Positions 16,882 through 25,115 of a stretch of 64,000 bases of DNA are shown piece by piece; position 1 is the first letter of the stretch; each line of letters begins with the position of its first letter. This DNA is from Bradyrhizobium sp. 21 (lineage in GTDB: Bacteria; Pseudomonadota; Alphaproteobacteria; Rhizobiales; Xanthobacteraceae), in NCBI RefSeq assembly GCF_023073335.1, contig NZ_JADPJG010000002.1:62001-126000 (forward strand). Direction: 5' to 3'. The notes beneath the pieces are model-generated. The model saw nothing but the letters and a program-made list of their open reading frames with translations, was not told where the DNA came from and did no database searches. The translations under genes were made by a program, and so were the position numbers.

Positions 16882-17286
16882 TCAGGCCTCGTTCGCTGCG
16901 ATCGATTCCATCAGCGAGACGAGCTGACGCTGCACCGTCTGGTCCTTGATCTTGCTGTAGGCGCGCAGCAGGCGGAGGCTGAAGGCCGAGTCAAGGAACA
17001 GCAGGCTCTCGACTTCGCGCGCCTTGTTGTCACCGTCATAGAAGAAAGTCACGGGCACGTCGAGGGAGGTGGCGATCTGCTGAAGCCGAGCCGCGCCGAC
17101 GCGATTGACGCCCTTCTCGTATTTCTGGACCTGCTGGAAGCTAACGCCGAGCTTATCGCCGAGCTCGGCCTGCGAGATCTTCATCTCGACGCGCCGCAGA
17201 CGGATTCGCTTGCCCAGCTCAATGTCCGGCTTGCCGGCACTGCGCTGCTTCATTCTTTTCGCCGCTGTCTTCATCTTTTTTCTCAT
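16882..17286 (-). CDS. XRE-family helix-turn-helix regulator
   Basis: A 134-residue protein. Residues 1-20 are lysine-rich; residues 22-80 form a Cro/C1-type helix-turn-helix (KRIRLRRVEMKISQAELGDK, then VSFQQVQKYEKGVNRV). The C-terminal 55 residues resemble those of the alphaproteobacterial SinR-like regulators. It is a cytosolic DNA-binding protein with unknown target. Its ATG overlaps the stop codon of the upstream LysR gene by four bases (ATGA), so its translation is probably coupled to that gene. Confidence 0.85.
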   Translation of the reverse strand: MRKKMKTAAKRMKQRSAGKPDIELGKRIRLRRVEMKISQAELGDKLGVSFQQVQKYEKGVNRVGAARLQQIATSLDVPVTFFYDGDNKAREVESLLFLDSAFSLRLLRAYSKIKDQTVQRQLVSLMESIAANEA

Positions 17287-18329
17287 CGGTCTTCGGTTGA
17301 AAACCCCCCGAAGAGGTGGGTCAGGGGTTCGCCCATATACTCGTCCTTGAATTCATGCGGGTGCACGAATTCTTCCTTAAACCACGGGAATCGCGCTGGA
17401 TTGAAAGCTTCGATCAGCCAGTCAATCATGTGCCGCACTCTCGGTATCCGGCCGCTACCGGGATGGTAGGACAACCAGATATCCAGCGGTCTGTTCAGCT
17501 CGACCTCCAGTGGAATCAGCTTCCCGCCAAGCGCAATGGCGTAGCTCGGGAATACGCCAATTCCGGCGCCATTCGCGACCGCCCAGTAGTTGGCGCTTGA
17601 GACGTTGGTCTTCATGACCAGCAGGTCACGTTCCGGAACGCCCGGGAAGAAGCTCTCAAAAGTTTCCTTGGCGGCGAGCTGGTCGGCGAATTGCAGCACC
17701 AGGCGGTGCTTGATCAATTCGTGGGCCGAGCGCGGCGTGCCGTATTTCTCGAGGTATTTCTCCGAAGCCCAGAACATCAGATGCATGCGCCCGAGCCGCA
17801 CCAGCTTGACGTCGAGCGCGGAGGGGCGCGACAGATGGATCGCGACATCGGCCTCGTGGCGGGAGACGTCGGCCGATCGCATCGCGCAATGCAGATCGAC
17901 CAGGATCTTCGGATAGGCCTGCTGGAATTCGACCAATCGCGGCGCGAGCCAGAACGTGCCCAGGCCCTCGGTCACGGCGACGCGAACCTCGCCGGACAGG
18001 GCACTGGCCGTCGAATCGCTGGCTCGCAACACGTCGAAGGCAGCCGCCTCCATACGCTCGACGGCGGAGACCACCAATGCGCCTTCGTCGGTCAGATGCG
18101 TGCCGTGGACGTCGCGGGTAAACAGGGTGGTGCCGGTCTGGCGTTCGAAATCGTCGATTCGGCGGCGGACGGCGTTGATCGACAGCGACAGGCGCTCGGC
18201 CGCCGAGCGGAAACTTCCGCGTCGGACGACTTCCAGGAAAATGCGCGCCGCATCCCAGTCCGAGAGGCCGCTGATGTTGATCTTTGGGCGTTCCTCCAGT
18301 GGAACGCCCCTTTCCGCCAAGGAGTGCAT
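17283..18329 (-). CDS. LysR-family transcriptional regulator
   Basis: A 348-residue LysR protein. After about 22 extra residues, LSDWDAARIFLEVVRRGSFR begins the helix-turn-helix domain (SAAERLSLSINAVRRRIDDFE), followed by a substrate-binding domain (GEVRVAVTEGLGTFWLAPRL). It ends with a longer acidic C-terminus than most members. It is the first gene of a two-gene transcript with the XRE regulator. The 480 bases upstream hold no convincing gene. The target is unknown. Confidence 0.85.
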   Translation of the reverse strand: MHSLAERGVPLEERPKINISGLSDWDAARIFLEVVRRGSFRSAAERLSLSINAVRRRIDDFERQTGTTLFTRDVHGTHLTDEGALVVSAVERMEAAAFDVLRASDSTASALSGEVRVAVTEGLGTFWLAPRLVEFQQAYPKILVDLHCAMRSADVSRHEADVAIHLSRPSALDVKLVRLGRMHLMFWASEKYLEKYGTPRSAHELIKHRLVLQFADQLAAKETFESFFPGVPERDLLVMKTNVSSANYWAVANGAGIGVFPSYAIALGGKLIPLEVELNRPLDIWLSYHPGSGRIPRVRHMIDWLIEAFNPARFPWFKEEFVHPHEFKDEYMGEPLTHLFGGFSTEDR

Positions 18330-18811
18330 ACAAGTCCCTTCGGGTCGCTAAACTGGCAGAATCTGGCGCAAACCACAACCACGGCGGGTTGGGGAACGAC
18401 GAGTTTTGAACGTCATCCTTACTGTGTCGCAGGTGGTATCCAAGTGCTGCCAAGGGCTGGGGATCAGGCAGACCATCGCCTGAATGAGGGGTGTGGCGTG
18501 AGTTCCGTTGCGAGCCGTGACGTGGCTGCGGGATTGTCGGGGATGTCGGCAATGACCGTCCTTGCGCGAGAGCCGGCGCCGCCCTCCGGGATGGATCAAT
18601 TGCAACACACCAGTCGTTCTACGACTGGGCGTCTCCACGAAAGCCGGCGGCGCAGCGACCCGATGTTCGCCGGAACCGCAGTTTCAACGCAGAAACACAC
18701 TGAAATCATATTCAGGGGCGCAATGACCTCGTGCTATCGTCGGTACTCCATGGGGGCCGCGGGGATCGTCGCAAACACATCTCACAGGCCGAATTAACGG
18801 AAAGAACGCCG
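18330..18811. other. Intergenic region with no supported gene
   Basis: A 482-base stretch between the LysR start and the small plus-strand gene. It should contain the promoters of both. It has an 82-codon frame from 18551 on the plus strand, but that has no ribosome site, no recognisable domain and poor codon structure. I see no repeat element, terminator or strong operator in it. Confidence 0.6.
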
Positions 18812-19078
18812 GTGTCGCATTCAGACGAACAGTTGCAGTCGGTGCTGGAAACGCTTGAAGAGTGCCGCAGGATCCTCAATGAGAGCAACGGCCAGGAGTC
18901 GGCCGAGCTGCTGTCCATTGTCATCCTCGACGTACGGATGAAACTCAAAGGAATTGACGGTGCCGATCTCAAGGCACTGTGCGACGAAATGCTGCGGAGC
19001 GCCGCAAGTGAACCGCCGCCCCCTTCCAAGCAGACGCAGGACCAGCCCCGGCGTCCGCTGCTCCGCGTGGTGAAGTAG
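18812..19078 (+). CDS. Small uncharacterised protein
   Basis: An 88-residue soluble protein starting at GTG with GGAAAG upstream: VSHSDEQLQSVLETLEECRR. The first 60 residues are predicted almost wholly helical with hydrophobic spacing (LLSIVILDVRMKLKGIDGADLKALCDEML), followed by a Pro/Gln-rich tail ending RRPLLRVVK. No domain was recognised. The earlier in-frame ATG at 18731 gives an N-terminus that does not look like protein. A palindrome of unknown role follows at 19121-19156. Confidence 0.6.
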   Translation: MSHSDEQLQSVLETLEECRRILNESNGQESAELLSIVILDVRMKLKGIDGADLKALCDEMLRSAASEPPPPSKQTQDQPRRPLLRVVK

Positions 19079-19120
19079 CCGCGCCGCCGAGTCTCGCTTT
19101 TTGGCGAGATTCGTGCGCGT

Positions 19121-19156
19121 CCCGATGCCGCATCTGTGATTGCAGACGGCATCGGG
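19121..19156. repeat. 10-bp perfect inverted repeat
   Basis: CCCGATGCCG and CGGCATCGGG flank 16 bases between the small hypothetical gene and ccdA. No T-tract follows, so it is not a classical terminator. It may be a weak terminator or a protein-binding dyad. Confidence 0.4.
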
Positions 19157-19284
19157 AGGAGCCCTGGTTTTGTGCGCCTCTGTTGCGCATTCTCAGCCAT
19201 CGGCTACACCAGAGCCGGTTTGGTTCCGGGCCGCGCGCAGTCCCCGTGCGCCGCGCCGGCGTCTGAGATGGCTATGACTGCATC

Positions 19285-20016
19285 ATGCAAAATGTTTCGA
19301 TCCCGGCGGCGCTGATTGCCGGCCTCGTCAGTTTCCTCTCCCCTTGCGTCCTGCCGCTGGTTCCGCCCTATCTGATCTATCTGACGGGCGCCACGATCGA
19401 GCACGTCGAGAGCGACGAGCCGGCCTCGGCCTCCAAGCGTGCGATCATGATGGCGGCGGTGCTGTTCGTGCTCGGCTTCTCCACGGTGTTCGTGGCGCTC
19501 GGGGCCAGCGCCTCGCTGATCGGCGGGCTGATCCGTGCCTGGTCGGCCGAGCTGTCGATCCTCGCCGGCATCGTCATCATCGTCATGGGCCTGCACTTCC
19601 TGGGGCTGACGCGCATCGGCCTGTTGATGCGCGAGGGTCGCCTGACGGCGCCCAAGCCCGTCGGCCTCTGGGGCGCCTATGTGATGGGGCTCGCCTTCGC
19701 CTTCGGCTGGACGCCCTGTATCGGCCCGATCCTCGCCGCGATCCTTTCGGTCGCCGCGGCCGAAGCGACGGTGACGAAGGGCGCCGGCCTGCTCGCGGTC
19801 TATTCCGCGGGCCTCGGCATTCCCTTCCTGATCGCGGCCCTGATGATCGAGCAGTTCTCAAAACTGTTCGCGCGCATGAAGGGGCACCTCGTCAATGTCG
19901 AGCGCGCCATGGGCGTCTTGATGGTGATCACCGGCATCGGCTTTCTCACCGGCGCGGTCTCGAATGTGAGCATCTGGCTGCTGGAGACATTTCCGGCGTT
20001 GCAGACGATCGGTTAG
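19285..20016 (+). CDS. ccdA: Cytochrome c biogenesis protein CcdA
   Basis: A 243-residue inner-membrane protein with six hydrophobic segments. The two redox-active cysteines lie in the family motifs LSPCVLPLVPPYLIYL (TM1) and GWTPCIGPILAAI (TM4), arranged as an inverted repeat. CcdA passes electrons from cytosolic thioredoxin to periplasmic thioredoxin-like proteins, keeping apocytochrome c heme-binding cysteines reduced. No partner thioredoxin is adjacent. The 3' end overlaps the convergent gene's stop codon by four bases. Confidence 0.92.
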   Translation: MQNVSIPAALIAGLVSFLSPCVLPLVPPYLIYLTGATIEHVESDEPASASKRAIMMAAVLFVLGFSTVFVALGASASLIGGLIRAWSAELSILAGIVIIVMGLHFLGLTRIGLLMREGRLTAPKPVGLWGAYVMGLAFAFGWTPCIGPILAAILSVAAAEATVTKGAGLLAVYSAGLGIPFLIAALMIEQFSKLFARMKGHLVNVERAMGVLMVITGIGFLTGAVSNVSIWLLETFPALQTIG

Positions 20017-21149
20017 GCGCTCACCGCGAACCGCGCCAACGCCCCGCGATCGATCTCGATTCCAAGTCCCGGCCCCTCGGGTACCCGCACGATACCGCTC
20101 TCATGCTCGATCGGCTCCTTCAAAATCGCCTGCCGCATCGGATGCTCCGTGCGGTCGAATTCGAGCATCGGCTCGATCGATGACAGCGAGGTCGGCGTGT
20201 GCGAGGGCAGCACCGCGAGGAGCTGGAGCGAGGCCGCGATCGCAATCCCGGTGCCCCAGACATGCGGATTGTAGCGGATGCCGAACGCCTCGCTCATGTC
20301 GGCGATCTTCTTGCACTCGGTCAGGCCGCCGGCCGCGCAGGTGTCGGGTTGGGCGATGTCGAGCGCATGCGCGGCGAACAGGTCGCGAAAACCGAAGCGC
20401 GTGAATTCGCACTCGCCGCCGGCAATCGGAATGGTGAGTGCGGATTTCACCGCGCGATAGCCCGCGACGTCCTCGGGCGGCACTGGCTCCTCGAACCATC
20501 CGATGTCATGGCGCTCGATCATGCGGCCGAGCCGGATCGCGGCGACCGCGTCATAGGCGTGGTTCGCGTCGACCATCAGCGTGACGTCGGGGCCGATCGC
20601 CTCGCGGACCTCGCGGGTGACCGCGGCATCCTCCGCGACCCCAAAGCCGACTTTCAGCTTCACGGCGCGAAATCCCTCGGCGGCATAGCCGGCCGCTTCT
20701 TCCGGCAAATATTTGAGCGGATCGCCTGATTTGCGCCGGTACAGGCCCGTCGCATAGGCCTGCACCTCCTTGCGCGCCGCGCCGCCGAGAAGCTGGTGCG
20801 CGGGCACGCCAAAATGCTTGCCCTTGATGTCCCATAACGCAATGTCGATGCCGCTCAGCCCCTGGATCACGACGCCCTTCTGGCCGTGATCGCGCCAGCG
20901 TGCGTAGATCGTCTGCCACAGTACGTCGGTGCGTAGCGGATCCTCGCCGATCAGCCACGGCGCGATAGTTTGCACCACTGCGGCCGTCATCCGCGCCGGG
21001 CCGTAGCATTCACCCCAGCCGACAAGTTCGTTATCGGTCTCGATCTCGACCAGCATCGCGGTGCGCGTGTCGTACCAGGCCCGTGAATAGGCGAAGGGCT
21101 GCGAGAGTTTTGCTTCGAGAATGTGCGTGCGCACATTGGTGATCTTCAT
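20013..21149 (-). CDS. Mandelate racemase/muconate lactonizing enzyme family protein
   Basis: A 378-residue enolase-superfamily enzyme. The N-terminal capping domain is followed by the barrel with KLK (AVKLKVGFG), metal ligands in VDANHAYD, FEEPVPPED and GGECEF, and a late His in NPHVWGTGIA. This pattern fits the MR/MLE group acting on sugar acids or cycloisomerising acids. A sugar-acid dehydratase is a reasonable guess, but the substrate cannot be fixed from sequence. GGGAGA precedes the start. It is tail-to-tail with ccdA, and 16 bases separate its start from the histidine kinase gene upstream. Confidence 0.87.
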   Translation of the reverse strand: MKITNVRTHILEAKLSQPFAYSRAWYDTRTAMLVEIETDNELVGWGECYGPARMTAAVVQTIAPWLIGEDPLRTDVLWQTIYARWRDHGQKGVVIQGLSGIDIALWDIKGKHFGVPAHQLLGGAARKEVQAYATGLYRRKSGDPLKYLPEEAAGYAAEGFRAVKLKVGFGVAEDAAVTREVREAIGPDVTLMVDANHAYDAVAAIRLGRMIERHDIGWFEEPVPPEDVAGYRAVKSALTIPIAGGECEFTRFGFRDLFAAHALDIAQPDTCAAGGLTECKKIADMSEAFGIRYNPHVWGTGIAIAASLQLLAVLPSHTPTSLSSIEPMLEFDRTEHPMRQAILKEPIEHESGIVRVPEGPGLGIEIDRGALARFAVSA

Positions 21150-21165
21150 CGCCGCTGTCTCCCGC

Positions 21166-22767
21166 TCACCGTGCCTCGTCGAGCGCGCAAGTCACCGTGC
21201 AGACGACACCGCGCGGCAGGAAGTCGACCGTTGCCTCGCCGCCAAGCTGGTCGCGCGCGCTGCGCTCGATCAGGCGCGAGCCGAAACCGCGTTGAACTGG
21301 CGCCGTCACCGCCGGTCCGCCGTTCTCCGTCCAGATCAGGCGCAGCCGCGGCTTCGACGTGTCGGTGACGACCTCCCACTCCAGCGTTACCCGGCCGGTC
21401 TCGTTGGACAGCGCGCCGTATTTCGCGGCGTTGGTCGCGATCTCGTGCACGATCATCGACAGCACCACGGCGAGCCGTGGCGACAGCGGCACGGCGGGAC
21501 CGGCCATGCGGATACGCTCGGGATTATTCAGCAGGAACGGCTGAAGCGCGCGAGCGATCACGTCCCTGAGTTCCGAGCCCGCCCATTTTTCCTGACTCAG
21601 CAAATTATGCGCTTCGGCGAGCGCGCCGAGCCGGCCTTCGAATTTAATCCGCTCGTCGCGGCTGGCGCTGCGGAAGGTCTGCACCGCGATCGCCTGCATC
21701 AAGGCCAGCGTGTTCTTGACGCGATGGTTGAGCTCGTCGATCAGGAGATCGTGCAGCATCTCGCCGCGTGCGATCGTGGTCGCCATCCGCACCGCGAAGG
21801 TCAGGCCGGTCAGCAGCAGGATGCCGCCGATCAGGCTGGTGATGGCGATGTTGCGCCAGAGCGGCGCGATCAGCGAGCTCTCGGCAACGCCGGTGGCGAC
21901 GGTCCAGCGCGTCAGGTGCGAACGGGTATAGGCGGAGGCCAGGGCGACACCGTCGAGCGATACGGTCGGGATCGACGCTTCGTCGCTGCGGAACAGCTCG
22001 GCGTAAAGCGAGGGCGAAGCGCGCTTGCCGAATGTTTCACTGAGGTTCGGCACGCGCGCGAACACGGTTCCCTTGGCGTCCAGAAGGGACACCGTCCACT
22101 GCGGGTCAGGCCGCTGCTTCTCGACCAGCTCTTGAAAAATGCTGATCGGCGGGCTGAAGCAGAGGTCATAGACGACCTCGCCATCCCGGAATATCGGGAC
22201 CTCGACAGTGAGAATCTGGCGCTGATTGATCGCGCCGGTGAACAGGTCGGAATATTGCGGCGACCTCGTCGCAAATACCTTTTCGATGATCTCGATATGA
22301 CCGCGCGGCTGCAGGCTCGCGGTGTTCTCCGTGGCGGAAGAAAACAACAGCCGACCGCTGCGATCGGAGACCAGCACGAGGCCGCCCTTGCCGTACTGGT
22401 CGACGAAACCGAGCGCGATGCGGCGGAAGTTCTCGAAGTCGTCGTCGCGCAGCGAATTCGTCAGCGCGAGGACCTGCAAGCCGCCGGTCATCCGCTGCAC
22501 CTCGGAATCCAGCACCAGGCGCATGCTGCGCACGTTCTCCAGCACCCGGCGGGTCGCGTCGTTTCGGTCCTGCTTGTAATTGTAGATGGCGATGCCGACC
22601 GCGAAGACGATCAGCGGCAACATCGTCCCCGTGACCAGAAGAGCGAGCCGGACCGGTAGGGTGAGCTTTGACAAACGCGGGCGTCCCGGTTCCAGCGCAG
22701 CGGCGCCGAAATTGATTTCGGGGGAGACCATACGGGCGAGATTTGCGCTGCGCCATGATTTTCGCAT
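21166..22767 (-). CDS. HWE-family sensor histidine kinase
   Basis: A 533-residue membrane sensor. TM1 lies at about residues 36-60 and TM2 at about 310-335, bracketing a 250-residue periplasmic Cache-like sensor domain. The cytosolic part has the HWE/HisKA_2 phosphoacceptor box ELNHRVKNTLALMQAIAVQT (His348), MIVHEIATNAAKYGALS as N box, and the W-x-E in RLIWTENGG. Such kinases often feed the alphaproteobacterial general stress response or light/redox responses. No response regulator is adjacent. The next gene downstream (enolase-superfamily enzyme) begins 16 bases after its stop, so they may share a transcript. Confidence 0.88.
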   Translation of the reverse strand: MRKSWRSANLARMVSPEINFGAAALEPGRPRLSKLTLPVRLALLVTGTMLPLIVFAVGIAIYNYKQDRNDATRRVLENVRSMRLVLDSEVQRMTGGLQVLALTNSLRDDDFENFRRIALGFVDQYGKGGLVLVSDRSGRLLFSSATENTASLQPRGHIEIIEKVFATRSPQYSDLFTGAINQRQILTVEVPIFRDGEVVYDLCFSPPISIFQELVEKQRPDPQWTVSLLDAKGTVFARVPNLSETFGKRASPSLYAELFRSDEASIPTVSLDGVALASAYTRSHLTRWTVATGVAESSLIAPLWRNIAITSLIGGILLLTGLTFAVRMATTIARGEMLHDLLIDELNHRVKNTLALMQAIAVQTFRSASRDERIKFEGRLGALAEAHNLLSQEKWAGSELRDVIARALQPFLLNNPERIRMAGPAVPLSPRLAVVLSMIVHEIATNAAKYGALSNETGRVTLEWEVVTDTSKPRLRLIWTENGGPAVTAPVQRGFGSRLIERSARDQLGGEATVDFLPRGVVCTVTCALDEAR

Positions 22768-22819
22768 CGCGCGCGCCGTCCAGAGACAGATGTTGCAGCG
22801 CAGCCGTGACGCCTGCGCG

Positions 22820-22912
22820 TCAGCTCATGCTGATGGCGGTCAGCAGCAGGCACATGGCGTAGACGGCCGCCAGGCTGAGCCCAGCGATCTTGGCTTCTCG
22901 ATGCGATGTCAT
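22820..22912 (-). CDS. 30-residue hydrophobic peptide
   Basis: An ORF of 30 codons, MTSHREAKIAGLSLAAVYAM followed by CLLLTAISMS. A short basic N-terminus is followed by about 20 hydrophobic residues, i.e. a single membrane segment. GGAG lies eight bases before the ATG, a well-placed ribosome site. It sits between the DUF1236 gene and the histidine kinase, all on the minus strand. No family was recognised. Confidence rests on the ribosome site and the clean transmembrane profile. Confidence 0.55.
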   Translation of the reverse strand: MTSHREAKIAGLSLAAVYAMCLLLTAISMS

Positions 22913-22967
22913 GGGGTGAACTCCGGGAGGGCAGCCGCCTCCAAGGCGACCGCCCGCGCGACTTTGA

Positions 22968-23312
22968 TCAGTCGATTTCCTGAACGACGGTGCGCGAGCC
23001 GGGATCCACCAGCATCACGCGATCGCCGGAATAGACATAGCGATATTTGGTGAGCGAGGGACCCCAATCGGTCGGAACCGCCTCGAGCTCCACGTCGCTT
23101 GGCACCGTCGCGCCGACGATGATTTTTTCCTTCGTCGTAACCGGGCGAACGCGGCGCTCGGTGACGTAGGATTGGATCCTGGTTCGGTATTGCGGTTCGA
23201 TCTGAACCGCCGCCGCGTGACCGGTTCCGGTGGTGGTGACCACGGTGGATTGCGCGAAAGCGCCGGTCGAAATCAGGATGGCCGCGGCGGATAGCAGGAA
23301 CAGCTTCTTCAT
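22968..23312 (-). CDS. Secreted DUF1236 protein
   Basis: A 114-residue protein. Residues 1-20 (MKKLFLLSAAAILISTGAFA) are a signal peptide. The mature part contains QYRTRIQSYVTERRVRPVTT and the end ...YRYVYSGDRVMLVDPGSRTVVQEID, the DUF1236 pattern found in many rhizobial periplasmic proteins. Function unknown. GAGGAG lies before the start at 23312; the much longer open frame upstream is an artefact of the reverse strand of the divergent small gene. An EcfG-type promoter lies upstream, suggesting general-stress control. Confidence 0.82.
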   Translation of the reverse strand: MKKLFLLSAAAILISTGAFAQSTVVTTTGTGHAAAVQIEPQYRTRIQSYVTERRVRPVTTKEKIIVGATVPSDVELEAVPTDWGPSLTKYRYVYSGDRVMLVDPGSRTVVQEID

Positions 23313-23343
23313 ATCGTTCTCCTCACAGAATAAGCGCTGCACC

Positions 23344-23369
23344 AACATCCCCACCGCAGGCGCTGTTCC
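23344..23369 (-). promoter_or_regulatory. EcfG-type (general stress) promoter for the DUF1236 gene
   Basis: On the minus strand GGAAC (23369-23365), 17 bases, then TGTT (23347-23344). The alphaproteobacterial EcfG consensus is GGAAC-N16/17-CGTT, so one base differs. It lies about 32 bases before the start codon of the DUF1236 gene. Assignment follows known EcfG promoters and is not tested. Confidence 0.55.
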
Positions 23370-23378
23370 CCGAAGTTG

Positions 23379-23404
23379 GGAACAAATTGCTACTTTTTCC
23401 CGTT
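23379..23404 (+). promoter_or_regulatory. EcfG-type (general stress) promoter for the small-protein operon
   Basis: GGAAC (23379-23383), 17 bases, then CGTT (23401-23404), a perfect match to the EcfG consensus. It lies 46 bases before the ATG at 23451. It is nearly back-to-back with the minus-strand promoter, so both transcripts would rise together under stress. Confidence 0.7.
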
Positions 23405-23450
23405 TACGAATCGACCGGACTGAATGCCCGGCAACAGGAGGAGGAAGACC

Positions 23451-23684
23451 ATGAAGATGAAGCTTGCGACTGCGGCGTTGATGATTACTGCATTTTCCCT
23501 GCCGGCGTTCGCGGCCGACGAGTTCTATGTCGTGCAGGACGTCAAGACCAAGAAGTGCACGATCGTCGACAAGAAGCCGATGGACACGTCGATGACCGTC
23601 GTCAGCCCGTCGGGCACGGTCTACAAGTCGCGCACCGAGGCTGAAAGCGGCATGAAGACCGTCAAGGTCTGCACGTCCAACTGA
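23451..23684 (+). CDS. Small secreted protein
   Basis: A 77-residue protein. Residues 1-22 (MKMKLATAALMITAFSLPAF) are a signal peptide cut before ADEFYV. The mature 55 residues contain two cysteines (KKCTIVDKK and KVCTSN) that could form a disulfide, and the pattern YVVQDVKTKKCTIVD seen in many rhizobial small periplasmic proteins. Function unknown. AGGAGG precedes the ATG at 23451. It is the first gene of a two-gene unit with a 26-residue peptide and lies under the perfect EcfG-type promoter. Confidence 0.75.
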   Translation: MKMKLATAALMITAFSLPAFAADEFYVVQDVKTKKCTIVDKKPMDTSMTVVSPSGTVYKSRTEAESGMKTVKVCTSN

Positions 23685-23697
23685 GGAGGATGACACA

Positions 23698-23778
23698 ATG
23701 CCCGTTCTGATTTTGTGGGCTGTGCCGGCCGTGCTGGTGATCGGCGGCGGCATCTATCTGATCGGCCATATGCACTAG
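23698..23778 (+). CDS. 26-residue membrane peptide
   Basis: MPVLILWAVPAVLVIGGGIY followed by LIGHMH: a single hydrophobic segment of about 20 residues ending in a His-Met-His tail. GAGGAGG overlaps the stop codon region of the preceding gene and lies 8-9 bases before the ATG. The 13-base spacing indicates co-transcription with the upstream secreted protein. No known family was recognised. Confidence 0.6.
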   Translation: MPVLILWAVPAVLVIGGGIYLIGHMH

Positions 23779-24061
23779 GCCTGTCTTGAAACGCGTGCGG
23801 GCCCGTGCGTGCAGCGCACAGGTCCGCACGTCCTCCGTCTCCTGCGAGGGCCGCCCCTGCGGCCTGCCGCGCGCCAGCAGGAATGCGAGTTGCAGTGCAA
23901 CAGGACCTGCAGGGCTGGTCCTGCGACGAAGAGTACCTCCAGCGCACGCGAAATGACTTCCGTCCCGCCGACGTTTTTCATACGCTTCCCTCTCGCAAGC
24001 CGCATAACGGCTGCGCTCACGGCCCGGCTACAGGGCCGGAGCATCAAAGGGAGGGGAGACG

Positions 24062-25060
24062 ATGAGGCGACGGTCATTTCTCGCTGGGATCGGTGCGACC
24101 ACCGCGGCGGCTGCGATTGGCATGCCCTCGATCCTCCGGGCGCAGGCGCCGATCACGCTGAATGGCGCGGTCCAGTTCAACGACGAGCACGCTTTCAACC
24201 GGGCATTGCTCCGGTTCGAAGAGCTGGTGAAGAAGTATTACGGCAAGCCCGTCAACTTCACGCTGCACAGGAACTCCTCGCTCGGCCTCGAAAAACAGTA
24301 TTTCGAGTACATGTCGCAGGGCAAAGCCGTCGATTACGGCATCGTCTCGCCGGCTCACATGTCGACCTTTGCCAAGGCGGCCCCATTCATCGACGCGCCT
24401 TTCGTCTTCAAGGGCATCGAGCATATGAACAAGGTCGTTGAAGCCAATATCCTGGCGCCGATCGCCGACGAAGTCGCGGCCAAGGCCGAAGTCGTTCTGA
24501 TCGGCTATTCCGGCGGCGGCATCCGCAACATTTTCGCCAACAAGCCGCTCAAGAATCTCGCCGATCTCAAGGGCCTCAAGGTTCGCGTGCAGGGCGCCCC
24601 GATCTGGTCGAAGACCTTTGCGGCCGTCGGCATGAGCCCGACGGTGATCGCCTATAACGAAATCTACAACGCGATCCAGAACGGCGTGATATCGGCCGGC
24701 GAGAACGAGGCGGCCGGCGTCGAGGCGATGAAGTTCTACGAAGTGGCCCCGCATCTCAACCTGACCCAGCACGCCGTGTCGATCCGGCCGATCTGCTTCT
24801 CGGTGAAGACGCTGAAGACGTTGCCCAAGGAGTTGCAGGACGCGATCATGAAGGCCGGCAAGGAAGCCGGCGATTACGGCCGGCAACTGGAGTCGAGCGA
24901 GGAGGTCATCAAGCTCGACACGCTGGAAAAGGCCGGCAAGCTCAAGCGCGTTCCGTTCGAGGAACGTGACGCCATGAAGAAGCTCGCCGATCCCGTGATG
25001 GCGACCTACGCCAAGGAAATCGGCGCCGAGGGCATCTTCGAGAAGATCAACGTCGCCTGA
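24062..25060 (+). CDS. dctP: TRAP transporter substrate-binding protein (DctP family)
   Basis: A 332-residue periplasmic binding protein. The N-terminus MRRRSFLAGIGATTAAAAIG has a twin-arginine-type motif and a signal ending near LRAQA. The mature part has the DctP-family segments YFEYMSQGKAVDYGIVSPAH and LADLKGLKVRVQGAPIWSKT, which carries the conserved Arg that binds the substrate carboxylate. It delivers an organic acid to the DctQM permease encoded just downstream. The exact ligand is unknown. GGAG precedes the start. Confidence 0.88.
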   Translation: MRRRSFLAGIGATTAAAAIGMPSILRAQAPITLNGAVQFNDEHAFNRALLRFEELVKKYYGKPVNFTLHRNSSLGLEKQYFEYMSQGKAVDYGIVSPAHMSTFAKAAPFIDAPFVFKGIEHMNKVVEANILAPIADEVAAKAEVVLIGYSGGGIRNIFANKPLKNLADLKGLKVRVQGAPIWSKTFAAVGMSPTVIAYNEIYNAIQNGVISAGENEAAGVEAMKFYEVAPHLNLTQHAVSIRPICFSVKTLKTLPKELQDAIMKAGKEAGDYGRQLESSEEVIKLDTLEKAGKLKRVPFEERDAMKKLADPVMATYAKEIGAEGIFEKINVA

Positions 25061-25089
25061 GAATGGTCGCTGTCCACGCGACAGGAAGT

Positions 25090-25115
25090 CGGGGCAAGCC
25101 GGACGGCTTGCCCCG
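25090..25115 (+). promoter_or_regulatory. Intercistronic hairpin between dctP and dctQ
   Basis: CGGGGCAAGCC and GGCTTGCCCCG form an 11-bp perfect stem with a four-base loop in the 84-base gap between the binding-protein gene and the permease genes. There is no strong T-tract. Such a hairpin may protect the dctP mRNA end or stop part of transcription, giving more binding protein than permease. Confidence 0.55.

Noticed and set aside
18551-18797. 82-codon plus-strand frame
   Set aside because: No ribosome site, no domain, no hydrophobic or helical pattern; probably non-coding.
23313-23753. Upstream extension of the DUF1236 frame
   Set aside because: The signal peptide begins at 23312 behind GAGGAG; the extension is the reverse strand of the divergent small genes.
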